Positions 23,385 to 35,800 of a stretch of 64,000 nt of DNA are shown here, piece after piece. Under the pieces are notes generated by a model. The model ran no database searches. It saw nothing but the letters and a program-made list of their open reading frames with translations, and was not told the DNA's origin. Numbering within the stretch: the first letter of the stretch is position 1; each line of letters begins with the position of its first letter. Origin of the DNA: Coniferiporia sulphurascens. Taxonomy: Eukaryota; Basidiomycota; Agaricomycetes; Hymenochaetales; Hymenochaetaceae. The stretch is from NCBI GenBank assembly GCA_002794785.1, contig NBBA01000006.1, forward strand, positions 2,069,288 through 2,133,287. Direction: 5' to 3'. The position numbers were made by a program, and so were the translations under genes.

Positions 23385-25535
23385 TCATTTTCGTAGTTTT
23401 AGGGCCCCGTCCACAATCTCAGTCATGCGTATAACGGCCTCCTCTTCCAGCGTCCGCCCGACGAGCTGCAGTGCCACGGGCGCATTCTTCCAGATTTCTG
23501 GTTCATCTACATGAAGAATGCAATTCTTTGAGTTAGAATTGATTTGCGGCGAGATTTATACACTGACAAAAGCTGTGAATGGTCTTGTCGACATCGTTAA
23601 AGAAATCCACTCGAGGCTGCTTGACGTCGACGACTGGATCTACCTTTGACACCGGAAAGATGCATGTCGTGTAGTCCAATACATTCCAGGTCATCGTATA
23701 ACTAACATCGCTAATTTGGGTTTAGTTTCCATTGTCTATCGTAAAGAGTGAGGGCTTGTGGCAAGAGAGACGGGCATACATATTTTTTCCGTGGGGCACC
23801 GCTGCGTAAGCTGCCGCCGGCGTGATGATTGCGTCAACGGGCCTTCCAGTACCTGTCAAGCTCGTTGTAGACTCCCACAGATTTAAGTGTTTCTTGCGCA
23901 TTTCCGTTTTCTTGTTTTGAAGTTGCCACGACTCGTATACGGAAAGTCGTACACCCTGTGGAAGCCACTCGATGCCCACGGACTCGCCATCCGGAGCCAT
24001 CGTCTTATGCAGTGGTTCACCAGATTTTGCGGCATGGGCTGCGAAATCCTCTCCGGCGCCGCCTGCCCACATCCTGAGCTATAACCCAGTGCTATTTCAA
24101 TAAATGGTGCAAGAGACGAGACGGTCAAGATTAAACTGACCACTGGCGTGCAAAGCTCTTCATAATTGAATTCGGGCCAATCAATCACTGCATAAGACGA
24201 AAGTTAAAAGATCGACGTACCCTCAAGAAAGCAATAAAATAAATACCTTTAAATCCTTTAGCCTCGAGTGCCGTCTTCGTCTCTTCTAATGCACGTCGTA
24301 TCGGTGGGTGCGGCAGTACGCAACCATTGTTCCACATGATTGCGAAGCATAAATCCTTCCCGTTTCCATGCCCCTTCAGTTGATACGCATCCTCGTCCCA
24401 TGCCTTGCGTATAGCGAGTGGGTCTTTCCTCCATGGCTCAGAGTCGATCACGGCCTTCGTAAACGCCTTAACTCCGGAGACCGAGCGAGTCATTGGCCCG
24501 AGAACAGCGGGAACAGAGTCAAATCCCTCCATGGAATTGGCCAGACCCTCATAAGGTAGGCGATTGGCGGAGGGACGCAAGCCGAAAAGCCCGTTGAATG
24601 CACTAGGAACCCGGATTGAGCTGAAGCATAATTATGTTAGTACGCAAAATAACCAGGCGTTACCAGTAGTCTACTCGCCCTGCAATGTCACTCCCCACCC
24701 CGAGTGGACTGCCCTTCATGGCTACGAGTGCGCCTTCGCCTCCGGACGAACCCCCGCAGGTCAAGTTTCGGTTGAAGGGATTAACCGTGCGCCCAAATAT
24801 GTTATTGAAAGTCTCGGTCCACTAAGCAGAAATGTGTAAGGGAGAAAACCGCAGGAAGAAACGAATTTAAATTTGCATGCCATTAGTGTCTGTGGAATAT
24901 TTGTCCGCACAAACGGCACTGCGCCCGCTTCGTACAGAATCTTCACGAGAGATGCATCGTCCTCGGCGTATTTTCCGATTCGCCACACAAATCCTGTCGT
25001 GCGAATTGTAAATTCAACTGTACAGTTATCCAAAAAATATCCCAAACCTATAGTAGCTTCGAGACCCTTCATACAGAATTGGTCTTTGAGGGATATCGGT
25101 AAACCGTGCAGCGCCCCTATGGGCTTCCCCTGTGTTTTAAGAAACTCATCGCATTCTGCCGCACGGGCGAGAGCACGTTCGACAAAAATCTCCGTCAGGC
25201 AGTTGGTCTACATATTCAATTCACTTCTTCAGCCATAGAAACGGATTCAGGGAATTTTTGCCACTTACAACTTGCTGCGCTATAATCGCACGTTTGTAAA
25301 ACGCTCTTGTTGCGTCTACTGAGGATAGTTCACCGACCGCAAGCTTATGGAGGAGTAGTCCAACGTCATCCGTTTCGGTAATCTCGAGTTCAAAGGGTGT
25401 TAGAATGCCACATGCTGCTGGTACACCGGTAACGTCGAGCTGAGTGTCTGGAGGTGTTGTGATAAGCCAGTCTTTTGGAATGGAAGCTTGTTGACGATGC
25501 TTCTTATCAGCGACAAGCGCTTGCCAGGTATCCAT
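23385..25535 (-). CDS. Amidase (amidase-signature family, acetamidase-like)
   Basis: Nine exons: 25535-25269, 25207-25048, 24993-24881, 24821-24679, 24620-24247, 24187-24141, 24078-23780, 23701-23568, 23506-23385; 552 aa with consistent phases. Amidase-signature features: catalytic Lys in ISLKDQF, the GGSSGGEGALVAM loop with the cis-Ser, and, after splicing, GSDIAGSIRVPSAFNG with the nucleophile Ser. It hydrolyses a C-N amide bond; length and motifs fit fungal acetamidase/fatty-acid-amide type, substrate not predictable. Two introns are best read with GC donors (24880-24822 and 24678-24621). Using the nearby GT instead would insert residues into the invariant DIAGSIR motif. No signal peptide, so probably cytosolic. 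Confidence 0.93.
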
Positions 25536-27421
25536 TGCGATCAGAGGGGAACGACACCAGGGCTTGCTCTTTGTACAGAACGTAGATCGGATCGGATTGT
25601 TGCACTCGACCTCAATGGAGGATAAGGTGAGAAACTGAGCTGAATTGTGTGGCTTCACAAATCAATGTCGAAGTCCCATTTGTACAAGATCGTTTGTTGT
25701 CGAAGGCGCTGTTACCAGTTTAATCTCCCCTCGTGATGACTTTTGACCAAAATATAGCTCGAACAAAACAGATTCGTCTATAATCTCCCACAGAAGCTTC
25801 TTAAGATCAAAACTTCAACTAAAGCTACGCCAAGATACTATAGTTATACTCAATAAAAGTAATCGAGAGATAAGGAAAAACGAAGGCTTACGGTAAAAGA
25901 GATGGACTGTATTCGCTCTTTCTTTAGCGAAACACAAGTCTGGCACACCCTCGTCCAGTTGCACAAGTTAGTTTGTGGCATTCGTTGCACAGTTATTCGC
26001 ACTATTGACCTTTGGGGTATTCCGAAGCCAAAGGTATTCACTGGATGACCTAGAAACAGCTCGGGGCAGCACTGTAGTATCGTGGCAAACGACAAGAGCT
26101 CCTAGTATCTAACTTGTACCGCACTTTAGCCGATTGGATTATTTCGTAATACCTCATGTGTTTATTTGCACGACTCTATGCAACAACAACAAAATCGAGT
26201 TAGTTGTGACCCTCCGTGTTGCAAATGATGATATTTTGGACCAAACCGAACCCACAAGAAAAGGTGAAGCAGCGGCCAAGAGTAACTTGGATCCAGGAGG
26301 GTCTTTCCCGATGAGTATTGGTCTTTTTGGTTGATCACAGGTTGCTAAATTAAGCAGAGGTCAATTCGAGTTGAGAAAGCCAATAGTCGACACCAAAGTT
26401 GAGTATCAGTTCTCTAGCAGATGTCGAAGATGTTAACGCTGTTAGCAACTCAAGCCATCGCAAAACGGGCAAAAAGTCGACAAATCTCGGCAATCTCCGA
26501 AACCAACAGGTGTTGCTAGTAAGCATACAAGTACTCGATATTGACACATATTAAGGTGATCCTTAAACACGTAAATATGTTTTTAGGTGTCGGGCTTTGT
26601 AGCCAGAACGAACAGTCTTATTTCAGAGAATGGGTTCTTCCGACTTCAAGTTCACCGTTGAACATCGAGCGGGCTTCCACGTGATGATGTGTCGTGTCCG
26701 GGCCCGAAAAAAGTCAGACGAATAACCGCGTCTTTGTCTGGAACAACTACTGTACTATGGTTATCAGGTGAATCGATTTGCTTTCTGTAGCAGCTGACCG
26801 CAGACCATTTGTATGCTTCGTTAAGCGAGTGCGTCTATGATCTTTTAATCTCTGAACACCGGAAACTGGTGCATGCAATGCATGTGGTATCCCCTATCGT
26901 TATATCGCCTGGAAAGCATATGCTCAACAGTATTGACATACTTCCGGTATCTGCACGACTATGGCCCGAACCGGGACCAGCGGCTGCTCGGTCAAAGGGT
27001 ACTATAACCGTTCGCCGTGCTTCGCGACGATCCGACCTCGGTCGTTGACGGACCCAGCTGCTTTCAGGTTGATCCCGTCCACCGTGTCTGTACTGCTTCT
27101 TCACCACTTTCCAACACTTCGCTTTGTCCGTATCTGTCCGCTAAACTAAGGAAGCTAGTTCTCCCTGAATGCGGATAGTAATCGGAAGTCAGCGGTTGAC
27201 ACGCCCATCGTGTGCTAGCATCCGAGAGCAAGGATGAAGAATAAACGGTGACAATTCCGCCGAGTGTGTTCTCCTCGTGACTCCTCGCTGGTTCGGCCCT
27301 CGGATATGCATTAAAAACAATCCGGCAATAACGAAGAGTATAAATTCCAGGCCTATCTGCGACTGTCCACTGTGCTCGCCTACTCAATAACTCAACAGCT
27401 ACTAAAAGCGACCAAAGCGAC
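25536..27421. other. Intergenic, 1.9 kb
   Basis: No convincing gene. Short frames at 25850-26095 (-), 26809-27048 (+) and 27064-27423 (-) lack family resemblance. The right end is the endoglucanase promoter. Confidence 0.5.
27339..27344 (+). promoter_or_regulatory. TATA box of the endoglucanase gene
   Basis: TATAAA at 78-83 bp before the ATG, a usual distance for a strongly transcribed, inducible fungal gene. No carbon-repressor or activator site was assigned. Confidence 0.5.
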
Positions 27422-29223
27422 ATGAAGACTTTTTATTCTCTTGGTTTCATCGGCTTGAGCGCAATTTCTGCTCGTGCTCAATCCGCAGTTTGGGCCCAAT
27501 GTGCGTATGCTGCTTTTCTGGAGCTTTCTCAAAAACTAACAGCAAACTAGGTGGCGGAATCGTAAGCCGACTCTGACTGAATTTCGGTCTGGTTTCATAT
27601 ATAATTTCGTTCCAGGGATGGACCGGCGCGACGACCTGCGTCTCTGGAACATCGTGTACCGAGCTCAACGATTGTGCGTACCGGCTAATGTGCTCTGGAT
27701 ATTGTCTTGTACCGACTGACGCGCCCCACCGTGAATAAAGATTATTCTCAGTGTATTCCTGACGCGTCTACCACGGCATCGACTGTCCAAAGCACATCGA
27801 CAGTCGCTTCCACGACCGCAACTGTCCCCACGACGACGACGGCCTCGTCTGCGTCGCCAACGGCCACCAGCACTTGTGCACCGAACAGCCCGCCCCCGAC
27901 CGCAGGCGAACTCGAGTTCACCGGTATCAACATCTCAGGCTTTGATTTCGGTTGCGACACGGACGGCGACTGTACCGCAGCGGGCGCGTACCCGCCTCTG
28001 CTGGAGTACTACGGCGCCGATGGTGCTGGCCAGATGCAGCACTTCGTCAGTGATGATGGCCACAACGTGTTCCGTCTCCCCGTCGGCTGGCAGTACCTCA
28101 CTGGCGATGCAGAATCGGGCACGCTCGTCGAGGCTAACGTGGCGGAATACGACGCTCTCGTCCAGGCGTGTCTTGCCACGGGTGCGTCTTGTATCATTGA
28201 CGTCCATAATTACGCGCGTTTCAACGGCGAGGTAAGCTTCTTGAGGTTTTTGTACTGCCATTTCATCTGCTTGACGATCTATTGCGGGCAGATCATCGGC
28301 CAGGGAGGACCTACTAACGAAGTATTTGCGTCCTTGTGGTCGTCAATTGCCACGAAATACGCGTCAGAGTCTAAGATCATCTTCGGCGTGTACGTCCAGT
28401 CCGTTCTCACACTTGCCCACAAAATAGCTCATTAGTCTCACATAGCATGAACGAACCCCACGATATTCCGGACATCAACCTTTGGGCCGGTTCTGTACAG
28501 GCTGCCGTAACTGCCATTCGCCAGGCAGGCGCGACGTCGCAGATCATCCTTCTTCCAGGTAACGACTGGACATCCGCTGAGACCTTCGTATCGAATGGTT
28601 CCGCGGCTGCGCTGAGCACTGTTACGGTGAGAACTGCTTCATCAAATATTCTTTAATTGTTATGGGGATGTAGTAATCCAATCATCTGCTTAGAACCCGG
28701 ACGGTAGCATCACCAACCTCATCTTCGACGGTGAGAATCCATTTTAGACGTATGGGAAAAGTGACTCACGTATATCTCCGCAGTGCACAAGTACCTAGAT
28801 AGCGACAACTCGGGAACGCACGCAGAATGTGTTACCAACAACATCGATGATACCTTTGCGCCGCTCGCTCAATGGCTCAGGTGCAACGGCCGCCAGGCGT
28901 TCAACACTGGTCTGCAGTTTTTTCTTCCTTCAGTATTAATCATTTACTGAGAGCCTTCGCAGAGACGGGTGGTGGAAACACCGCAAGTTGCGCGACGTAC
29001 TTGTGTCAACAAGTCGCTTTCCAAAAGGCTAACTCTGATGGCAAGTCATCACATCACCTTCTCGTGTAAGAGTGTAATTTACAGATTACGTACAGTCATC
29101 ATCGGATACGTTGGTTGGGCCGCGGGTAATTTCGCCACGAGCTACGTCCTCAGCGAGACACCAACGGAAAGCGGAACAACCTGGACCGATACCTCCCTCG
29201 TTGCTGCATGCCTCGTTAATTAA
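27422..29223 (+). CDS. Endo-beta-1,4-glucanase, GH5 with N-terminal CBM1
   Basis: Ten exons: 27422-27500, 27551-27561 (11 nt), 27616-27673, 27741-28231, 28292-28389, 28446-28626, 28694-28730, 28784-28909, 28963-29040, 29096-29223; 428 aa, phases exact. Domains: signal peptide (MKTFYSLGFIGLSAISARAQ); CBM1 with CGGIGWTGATTCVSGTSCTE; a Ser/Thr/Pro linker of about 45 residues; then the GH5 subfamily 5 domain with GFDFGC, IDVHNYARF, acid/base Glu in VMNEPHD, HKYLDSDNSGTHAEC and nucleophile Glu in TETGGGNTASC. It is a secreted cellulase cutting internal cellulose bonds. The last intron has a GC donor (GCAAGT). Resembles Trichoderma EG II type enzymes. Confidence 0.96.
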
Positions 29224-29573
29224 GCAGGAATGTTCTCATTCGGGTTTTAGTACTGTTATCCTTCCAATAACTATAGCTAGTGTCTCTCAAAATGTGATTA
29301 TAACGTTTACTGTGATCTGAGCAAACTGTGCAAAACATGTGCGCTCAATGGTCCACCCAGCGGGGCACTTAAGTTCGACGGATACACTTTGGCCTAAAGT
29401 GCCATCCGCTCCCATCCTTTATGGCGGTAGCACATGGAAGCGGAAAGACTACATAAGCATTTAAATAACCGAAGCCCTGGATGATGAGAGTTAAATATGA
29501 AAAAATGCTGCAAGGCTCCAGACAAATGGGACATATGCGGGCGACGAGGTTGTGGAATGGTAAATAGGGTCGT
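29224..29573. other. Convergent intergenic gap
   Basis: 350 bp between the ends of the endoglucanase and BUD13 genes; 3' untranslated regions expected, nothing else seen. Confidence 0.6.
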
Positions 29574-30575
29574 TTACATATCGTCAACGCTCCACTGGTA
29601 ACTCTCAAGGCCTGTCCGTTTGCGCTCGTTGAGTTTTTGGAAAAGCTTCTTCTCAAACCCGTTCCCTCGATCAACACCGTCCCACCGGTAGCCCGGTTTA
29701 ATCCCAAAGCGATTCGGTGGAGGTAATGGGCCTGTGTATTCGGGCTTTCTTGGTCCCTTTGATCTCTTTTTCTGTTAAGAGTTAAATTCTCAAGTGAGCA
29801 TGTGGAAGGGTAAGTGGACGAGAGAGCTACTCGCCGTTAAGAACGCCATCGCCGGATCATTCCACCGTTCTTTCGCCTTCTGCTCCTCATTCAATTCGCG
29901 ATCATCTGCATACACTGCCAAGTCACGCTTGCTCTCCTGCAGGAGCTGCTCGCGCCGGCGCGCCTCGTCCTCGCGCTGCACAACCCCTTTCCCCCACTCC
30001 ATCTTGCGAGCTTCAAGTTCTTCGCGCTCACGCTTTTTCCGTGCAGCTTCAGCACGCTCCGCCTTCGTATCGATCTTGCGTCCGGAGGCATCTCGATAGA
30101 CAGTTTCCTGTGCAAGTCGAGCCTGCTCGCGTTCCTCCTCCGTCTCCAGCCGCGCTTTCTCCTTCCCCTCTTGAGGAAGAACATTCTTTAGTTGCGCAGA
30201 GGTTACGAGACCCCCGGCGAATGATGCAGATCCGACTACTTGCGGTTGTTCATCTTCAGGAGGTGGGGTCTCCTGCTTCGCGCCCTCGCGAACAGTTGTC
30301 CACCCAGAACCCTCACCACCCCCCGACTTGTCAGGGACTGCCTTTCGCTTCTTGAAACTCCTGTCCGTCTCTATGACTGCCTCCGAAATATCGTCATTAT
30401 CATCTCCAGGCTCGTTTCCCCATCCTCCATCGTGGTCGACAATCATAGCACCAGACGTCCCAGCAGTCGCCGAAGGAGCAACCTTTCGTTTCTTTTTCTT
30501 CATATGTGTAGTCTTGGAAAGGATAGCATCGGCCTTGGGTCCCGACATATACTTTTCTGCGAGATAGGCTTGCAT
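29574..30575 (-). CDS. BUD13: BUD13 family pre-mRNA splicing factor (RES complex)
   Basis: Exons 30575-29835 and 29771-29574; 312 aa. N-terminus [19 protein letters not shown] is the conserved start of the family, then a Lys-rich patch (KKKKRK). A charged middle with a long Glu/Arg helix ([18 protein letters not shown]) follows, and the C-terminal signature [20 protein letters not shown]. The last part is in frame only across an intron with a GC donor (GCGAGT at 29834). In yeast Bud13/Cwc26 acts with Snu17 and Pml1 in the RES complex, promoting splicing and nuclear retention of unspliced RNA. Nuclear. Confidence 0.94.
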
Positions 30576-31266
30576 CGTGAGCAGGTGCGAGATGTGTACA
30601 ACAACTAGCTTCAAGTTGCATTCAAGTTGTAATGAGGTCCTCCAGTCATTGTTACGTAATTATAATTACGCAATATATGAGAAGACCCGTGAGAACTTTC
30701 AACGAGTCCCACGTAGCCCTATCTTCGCCTTCTCAATTGCATATCATTTCATGGTTTGAAAGAGGCCACTGCAGTCGGCCTGACGTTTGTACTAACGTCC
30801 CTGAACACCCACATTTCTTTGAAACAAGTCGTGTCGAACCCTGTTGGTACGTCTGGCCACAAGTCCTCGGGCTAAGAATTAGAATACAAATGTCCTTCCA
30901 TCAACTGGTATTATGAAACTCAATACTACTTCGACGGACAATCGCAATATCCGTGATCTACTTTCTGTTTACAAAGCTTGGTCTCTGCCTGCTTGATCCC
31001 CAACACAAAAGTGCAAGCAAGTGAATACTCAAACAGCGCATTCGGGTTGGCCGGGTTTCACGAGTCGTATGATACTCGCACATCAATTTATATTGGTGCC
31101 ATGTATAATCCGGCGATCGCGGATGAATACTCGTACGTCTAGTCTACTGAATATCACCAAAGATGACTAACGTCTATCAGTGCGCATAAAAGCAGGCGAC
31201 CCAGAGTAATACTTGCCTCCAGAGCAGTTTTCCCAATCCTGCACACCTCTTGAATCTTTGCTCCCC
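30576..31266. other. Divergent intergenic region, 0.7 kb
   Basis: Lies between the starts of the BUD13 gene (-) and the DJ-1-like gene (+), so it must contain both promoters. No open frame of note. Confidence 0.6.
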
Positions 31267-32001
31267 ATGTCGCATGCGAATTCCCCAGGCGCTGTCCTCA
31301 GAGTTGGCGTACTTTTCGTCGGCCCAGAAATTCAGCTCCTCGACATGGCCGCTGTCGACCTCTTCGGAATGTGCACTCCTACGTATCTCAAGTATAGCCA
31401 GCAACCTAGCGAGCTGATCGCAAAATCTCAAGATTTTGAAATCATTTATATCGCGGAGGGAGGCGCGGGGACACATGCCCGAATGACAAGTGGGGCTAAG
31501 GTTCTGGTAACCGTAAGTCAAAAATTTCGGGCGGATAGTAAAGAGCATTGCTTACCATCTACAATACTCGTTCAGCACTCGTTCAAGGATTCGGGAAAGC
31601 TAGATTATCTCATCGTTCCAGGATCAATGAGCCTGACGTACCAACCTACACCCGCCGAGCTGGACTTTATCCGCACGAAGTTTAGCGAAGTGCGCGTCCT
31701 CATGCCTATATGCACCGGTGTCTTTCCGATTGCGTACTCTGGCGTATTGAAAGGCCGGCACGCTACCGGGCCGCGGATGCTACTTCCTCTTTTGAAGAAG
31801 GTCGCGCCCGACGTGCAGTGGACAGAGAAACGTTGGGAGGTGGACGTAGAGGAGAAGGTTTGGTCGAGCGGTATAGTGTCAAATGGGCTAGATGCAGTTG
31901 CGGCGTACATCAGGAAAACGTTCGCTCCGGAGCTCGCAGATTTTGTCTACTCCACAGCAGATGTCGGAGAGAGGGGACAATTATACGAGGATCGATTGTA
32001 A
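31267..32001 (+). CDS. DJ-1/PfpI superfamily protein
   Basis: Exons 31267-31512 and 31576-32001; 223 aa. Rossmann-like start AVLRVGVLFVGPEIQLLDMAAVD, then LDYLIVPGS, and the nucleophile elbow MPICTGVFPIAYSGVLKGR with the reactive Cys. GPRMLLP and a C-terminal IVSNGLDAVAAYIRK also fit the PfpI/DJ-1 (ThiJ) family. Members are glyoxalases, chaperones or isonitrile hydratases; which applies here cannot be told. The 63 bp intron has no stop and a length divisible by three, so retaining it would add 21 residues in frame. ATG chosen as the first in frame. Confidence 0.88.
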   Translation: MSHANSPGAVLRVGVLFVGPEIQLLDMAAVDLFGMCTPTYLKYSQQPSELIAKSQDFEIIYIAEGGAGTHARMTSGAKVLVTVSQKFRADSKEHCLPSTILVQHSFKDSGKLDYLIVPGSMSLTYQPTPAELDFIRTKFSEVRVLMPICTGVFPIAYSGVLKGRHATGPRMLLPLLKKVAPDVQWTEKRWEVDVEEKVWSSGIVSNGLDAVAAYIRKTFAPELADFVYSTADVGERGQLYEDRL

Positions 32002-32828
32002 AGTGCACAGTAGTCGGTATCCGAGTACGGCCGCTATTCTGGTATCGGCGTATCGTGGAAACACTGCTCTGACAATATTAATGTTATACACTGGCTTTCA
32101 TATAAGCTTATATCAAAAGCCATGCACTTTTTTCAATGCCGGATACATGAGCCTAAAGTTAAAGTAGAAGAAAACATTGTTTAACATTGTCGTGGCGACT
32201 CTTGCGAGCAACTAGACAGTATTCTTGAAACTATTCCGGCTTAAATTTGATCTCTGCTCAAACAAGCGACCCACTCTACTGAACATGCACCTCGCTCAGC
32301 GTTCCCAGAATTTCGTGTGAACGATAAAAGTCTTATTAAAAGCAAGGGACAACCTTGATCCTGTAATCTTTGTACTCAAATATAACAATACTACAGAAGG
32401 CCCCTTTACATTAAGCACGCGGAAATGAAAAATAAGAAAAGGAGAAGTGCCGAGCAAGTGCCTAAAACGGAAGAACATGGTAATCGGTCCAAGCAAACAC
32501 GGGAGGGGAGAGAAGGTATCGGAAAAAGAGGATATTAAACATCCCCTATTTGCAAAAAGGACTCCAATAGAGGGACGGACGGTTGTTAGTATGATTTCCG
32601 CATGGGTATTTGCTGGATGCAGCGAGATATGCCGCAAGACCAACACGCAAAGCAGGATGAAAGTCATAAAAGACTATGGCCAGTGGACGGGATAAGGTGG
32701 CTCACCAGACCAGATGGGGCGCAACAGTACTGAACAATCCAAAAAATGCATAGGACGAGAGAGTGGTGACCAAGAAGGAAAGGAGGGGGGAATCATGACT
32801 CAACACATTCAAACTAATCCGCAATAAT
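32002..32828. other. Convergent intergenic region, 0.8 kb
   Basis: Between the ends of the DJ-1-like and Msb1/Mug8 genes. No supportable gene on either strand. Confidence 0.55.
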
Positions 32829-35800
32829 TTAATCGTCCTCCTCTTCGCCCTCCTCCAAGACGTTGTGCAGAGGTGCGCCATGCACATAACGCATCGGGCT
32901 TGCGCGACCCAGCTCCCCCACGACGAACGGCACTGGTGACTGGTCTAGTTGATCACCACCGATGTCTTCTGGCTCGAACCCGGACCCGGGTTCGGGCTCG
33001 GGCATGTAGCCATGGGGAACAGCAGGAGTTGGAACAGCTAGTTCGCTCTCCTTTGAGAGCGACTGTGTACGTACAGGCAGGCGCGATGCCTTTGGTGGGA
33101 ACTGTAATGGGGGAGTACTCGAAACTACAGAAGGATTGGGTATAGTATCAAGATCGCGGACAGAAGCGTCGGGGCCTCCTGCTGATCGCTCGCGTTCACG
33201 GTACATCTCAATAAGCTGCGCAGTCTTGCTAACTTGCGGAGGTGAGCCGATGTTGAGGTTCGATGGGAGCGTTATAGACTCTATTCGAGCGTGGTCGAAT
33301 GTATGATATGCAGGGCTGGTGTCGGAATCAATGAATGCAGGCACTTCAATGTCGCCGTCTGCCTGACGTTCACCATCTATCGACGTAGGCTCGAAATCGC
33401 CATCACTGTACATAGAATTTTCATACGCAGATGCACTGGAGACGCTGACGTCAGGGCGTGGTTTGTTGTCTTGCACGTTCACCGTTGAAGATGACGTGTC
33501 AACCGGGCGCCGATCGGGATGCAAATCGAAATAACCCAGGCGCCTCTTTACCGGTCCGACAGATGTTTCCTCTTCTTCCTTTGAGGAATGTGACTTCTCG
33601 TATTTGTTCCCGTTCCCATTTCCGTTCCCGTTCCCATTCTCAAACCCATGAAGCGCCGGCTCACGGGGCTCAACCTGTCTATTGAGCTCTTGACGGATTG
33701 CCCACTCTCCCGCGTCATCGCCTTCGTCGTCTGTCGGCACATGGCGAGAAACTGCTGCAAGAGCCTGTGCGACCTCCTTACTCGCGAATTCCGGATCAGA
33801 GCGTTTAGTGTCGTTCCCACCAGGACTCTGCTTCGCGGCGACTGTGTCAGCACCTATGCTTGAAATTTTCGTCGCCGAAGCGCGAGGTCGAAGCTCGGCG
33901 TCTTGGTCTGCCATGCGCTTCCCTCCCCCTGCGACAAGAATATCCACCCACGCGTCGTCTTTGCTCATGCGTCTTTCTCTCATCGCTGCCTTACTATTTG
34001 CGCCTGCGCCTGACGAACCCGACGCTTTGCCGCCATTGGCGCCTTCGGCACTGCTTCTGTTGCTATTGTTGAGTTCCTCGTCGCTGTAACTCGCAAGGCG
34101 CGTGTCGAAGTCGATGGTGTCGTATTCGGATGGAATGATACCTTGGCGAGACTCCCTTCCAACGGGGAATCGAAAGCGCGCCTTCCTGATTGATGCCGCT
34201 GAGAATGGAGACGAAGTCCGGCCAAGAATGGGAGATTCGGAAGACTTGGAAGGAAGCGGCGGAGGTTGAGTGGGCGATGTTGCTGCGGGACTTGCCGGGA
34301 GGTTGGAAGAAGATGCTCCAGCAGGGTACAGTGGGCTTGGGAACGACCGTTTTGAAAGCGAATCATTCTGCACTGGAGTCTGCACTCTAAGACGCTCCCC
34401 GCCCGGACTCGCTGTGGCATCCAGTGTGAGCACCTTTGTCGGTACACTACCACCAGCCAATATTCGCTCGAACTCCGCCTCACGTGTGGATGTGGATGGA
34501 CCACGTGGGACAGCACCGATTACGTAAGGCTTACCATTGAGGGTTGGTGCAGGTCGCCACTGTTTCTGGGTTTTCTTTGATGATGATAACAGAGCCGCTA
34601 GGCCAGGAATGCGCCGTCCTGACTTCGGATTCTGGCTTAGAAGAGCAGCCCGATACTCATCGGGAACGAACTCCTCGAAAAGAAGCAAGGTAGTGGATGC
34701 GCGTGGGTCCTGGGGAGCGTTAGGGTCTGTACTCGTGCTAAGTGATAGCGAGGGCGCGGCCGAGGCTGCCGCTGCCTCTGCGCGGCTAGTGGGTAAAGAT
34801 CTGAACTCAACCTACCAAAAGAAAGTCAAATTAGCTTAACTTTAAAATCGGAGAAAAAAAAAACCTGAAAAAACGCACTAGTGCCCAATTACATTCTCTG
34901 AATGTCGTCTCCGCCCTGTCCATCCATCCGCCACCGTACAACAAGTCACAGAATAAATCCAGGAATCCTTCTTCAACTACAACTTCTCGACCGTCCAAGA
35001 CAGGCGCGGTATCCCAGCCGAACGCAGGTAGCGCCTTCTGAACGTTCTTCTTCAGCTTGCGGTGAATGTCCTTCTCCTGCTCGGGCCAGGTCTGAATAGT
35101 CTGAGCGAGTGGTTGCGCAAACTGGAGCGTCTGAGTAAGCGTAGCATCGCTCCTGCTAAAGCCGGCCGCACTAAAGTCCGCCCACGTAAGTGTTGCGCGC
35201 TTTGCGGAGCGCTGAGATCGTGCGGTTTCGTTGAGGTCAAATTGTAGGGCAGCAGGAGCAGCATTCCCTTCTCCGAAGCCGAAGAACGAAAATTCACCCC
35301 ATTTCATATCGGTCAGTGAGCGGAACCTGGCCTCTTCGGCTGGATCTTCAAAGAGAGACGACTTCGTGCTTGCTGTCGAACTCGCAGTTGAAAGAGATGG
35401 CGTAGAAAATGAAGATGAGGCGACCGAGGAGACGACCGAAGACGTGTTCGGGTGTATGCCAGGTAGAAGATCGAGTTTTTTGCGGAACGTGTCAGAATAT
35501 CGCGGCTCCATTCTGTCACCGCCCTTGTTCTTTTCGGGTGCGATACGGTTCCATTCCTTCGTGCTACGCATCGCTGCGCCCTCCGGTCCACGAGCCCAAC
35601 CCGCGCATGTTCGGACGAGATCGGCGGTGTACATGCGGACATTGCGACGCACACTGGCAACACGGCGAGTCTTGGCTCCGTGGCGCGGACGTTCAAAGGA
35701 GTCGAAAGGTGCAAGTGTTGCTGGGTATCCTTGCACCCAGCTTAGCAGGCGGCGAGGCGGAGGTGCGCTAGGTGCAGTCTGAGCGACCTGAGAGCGAACG

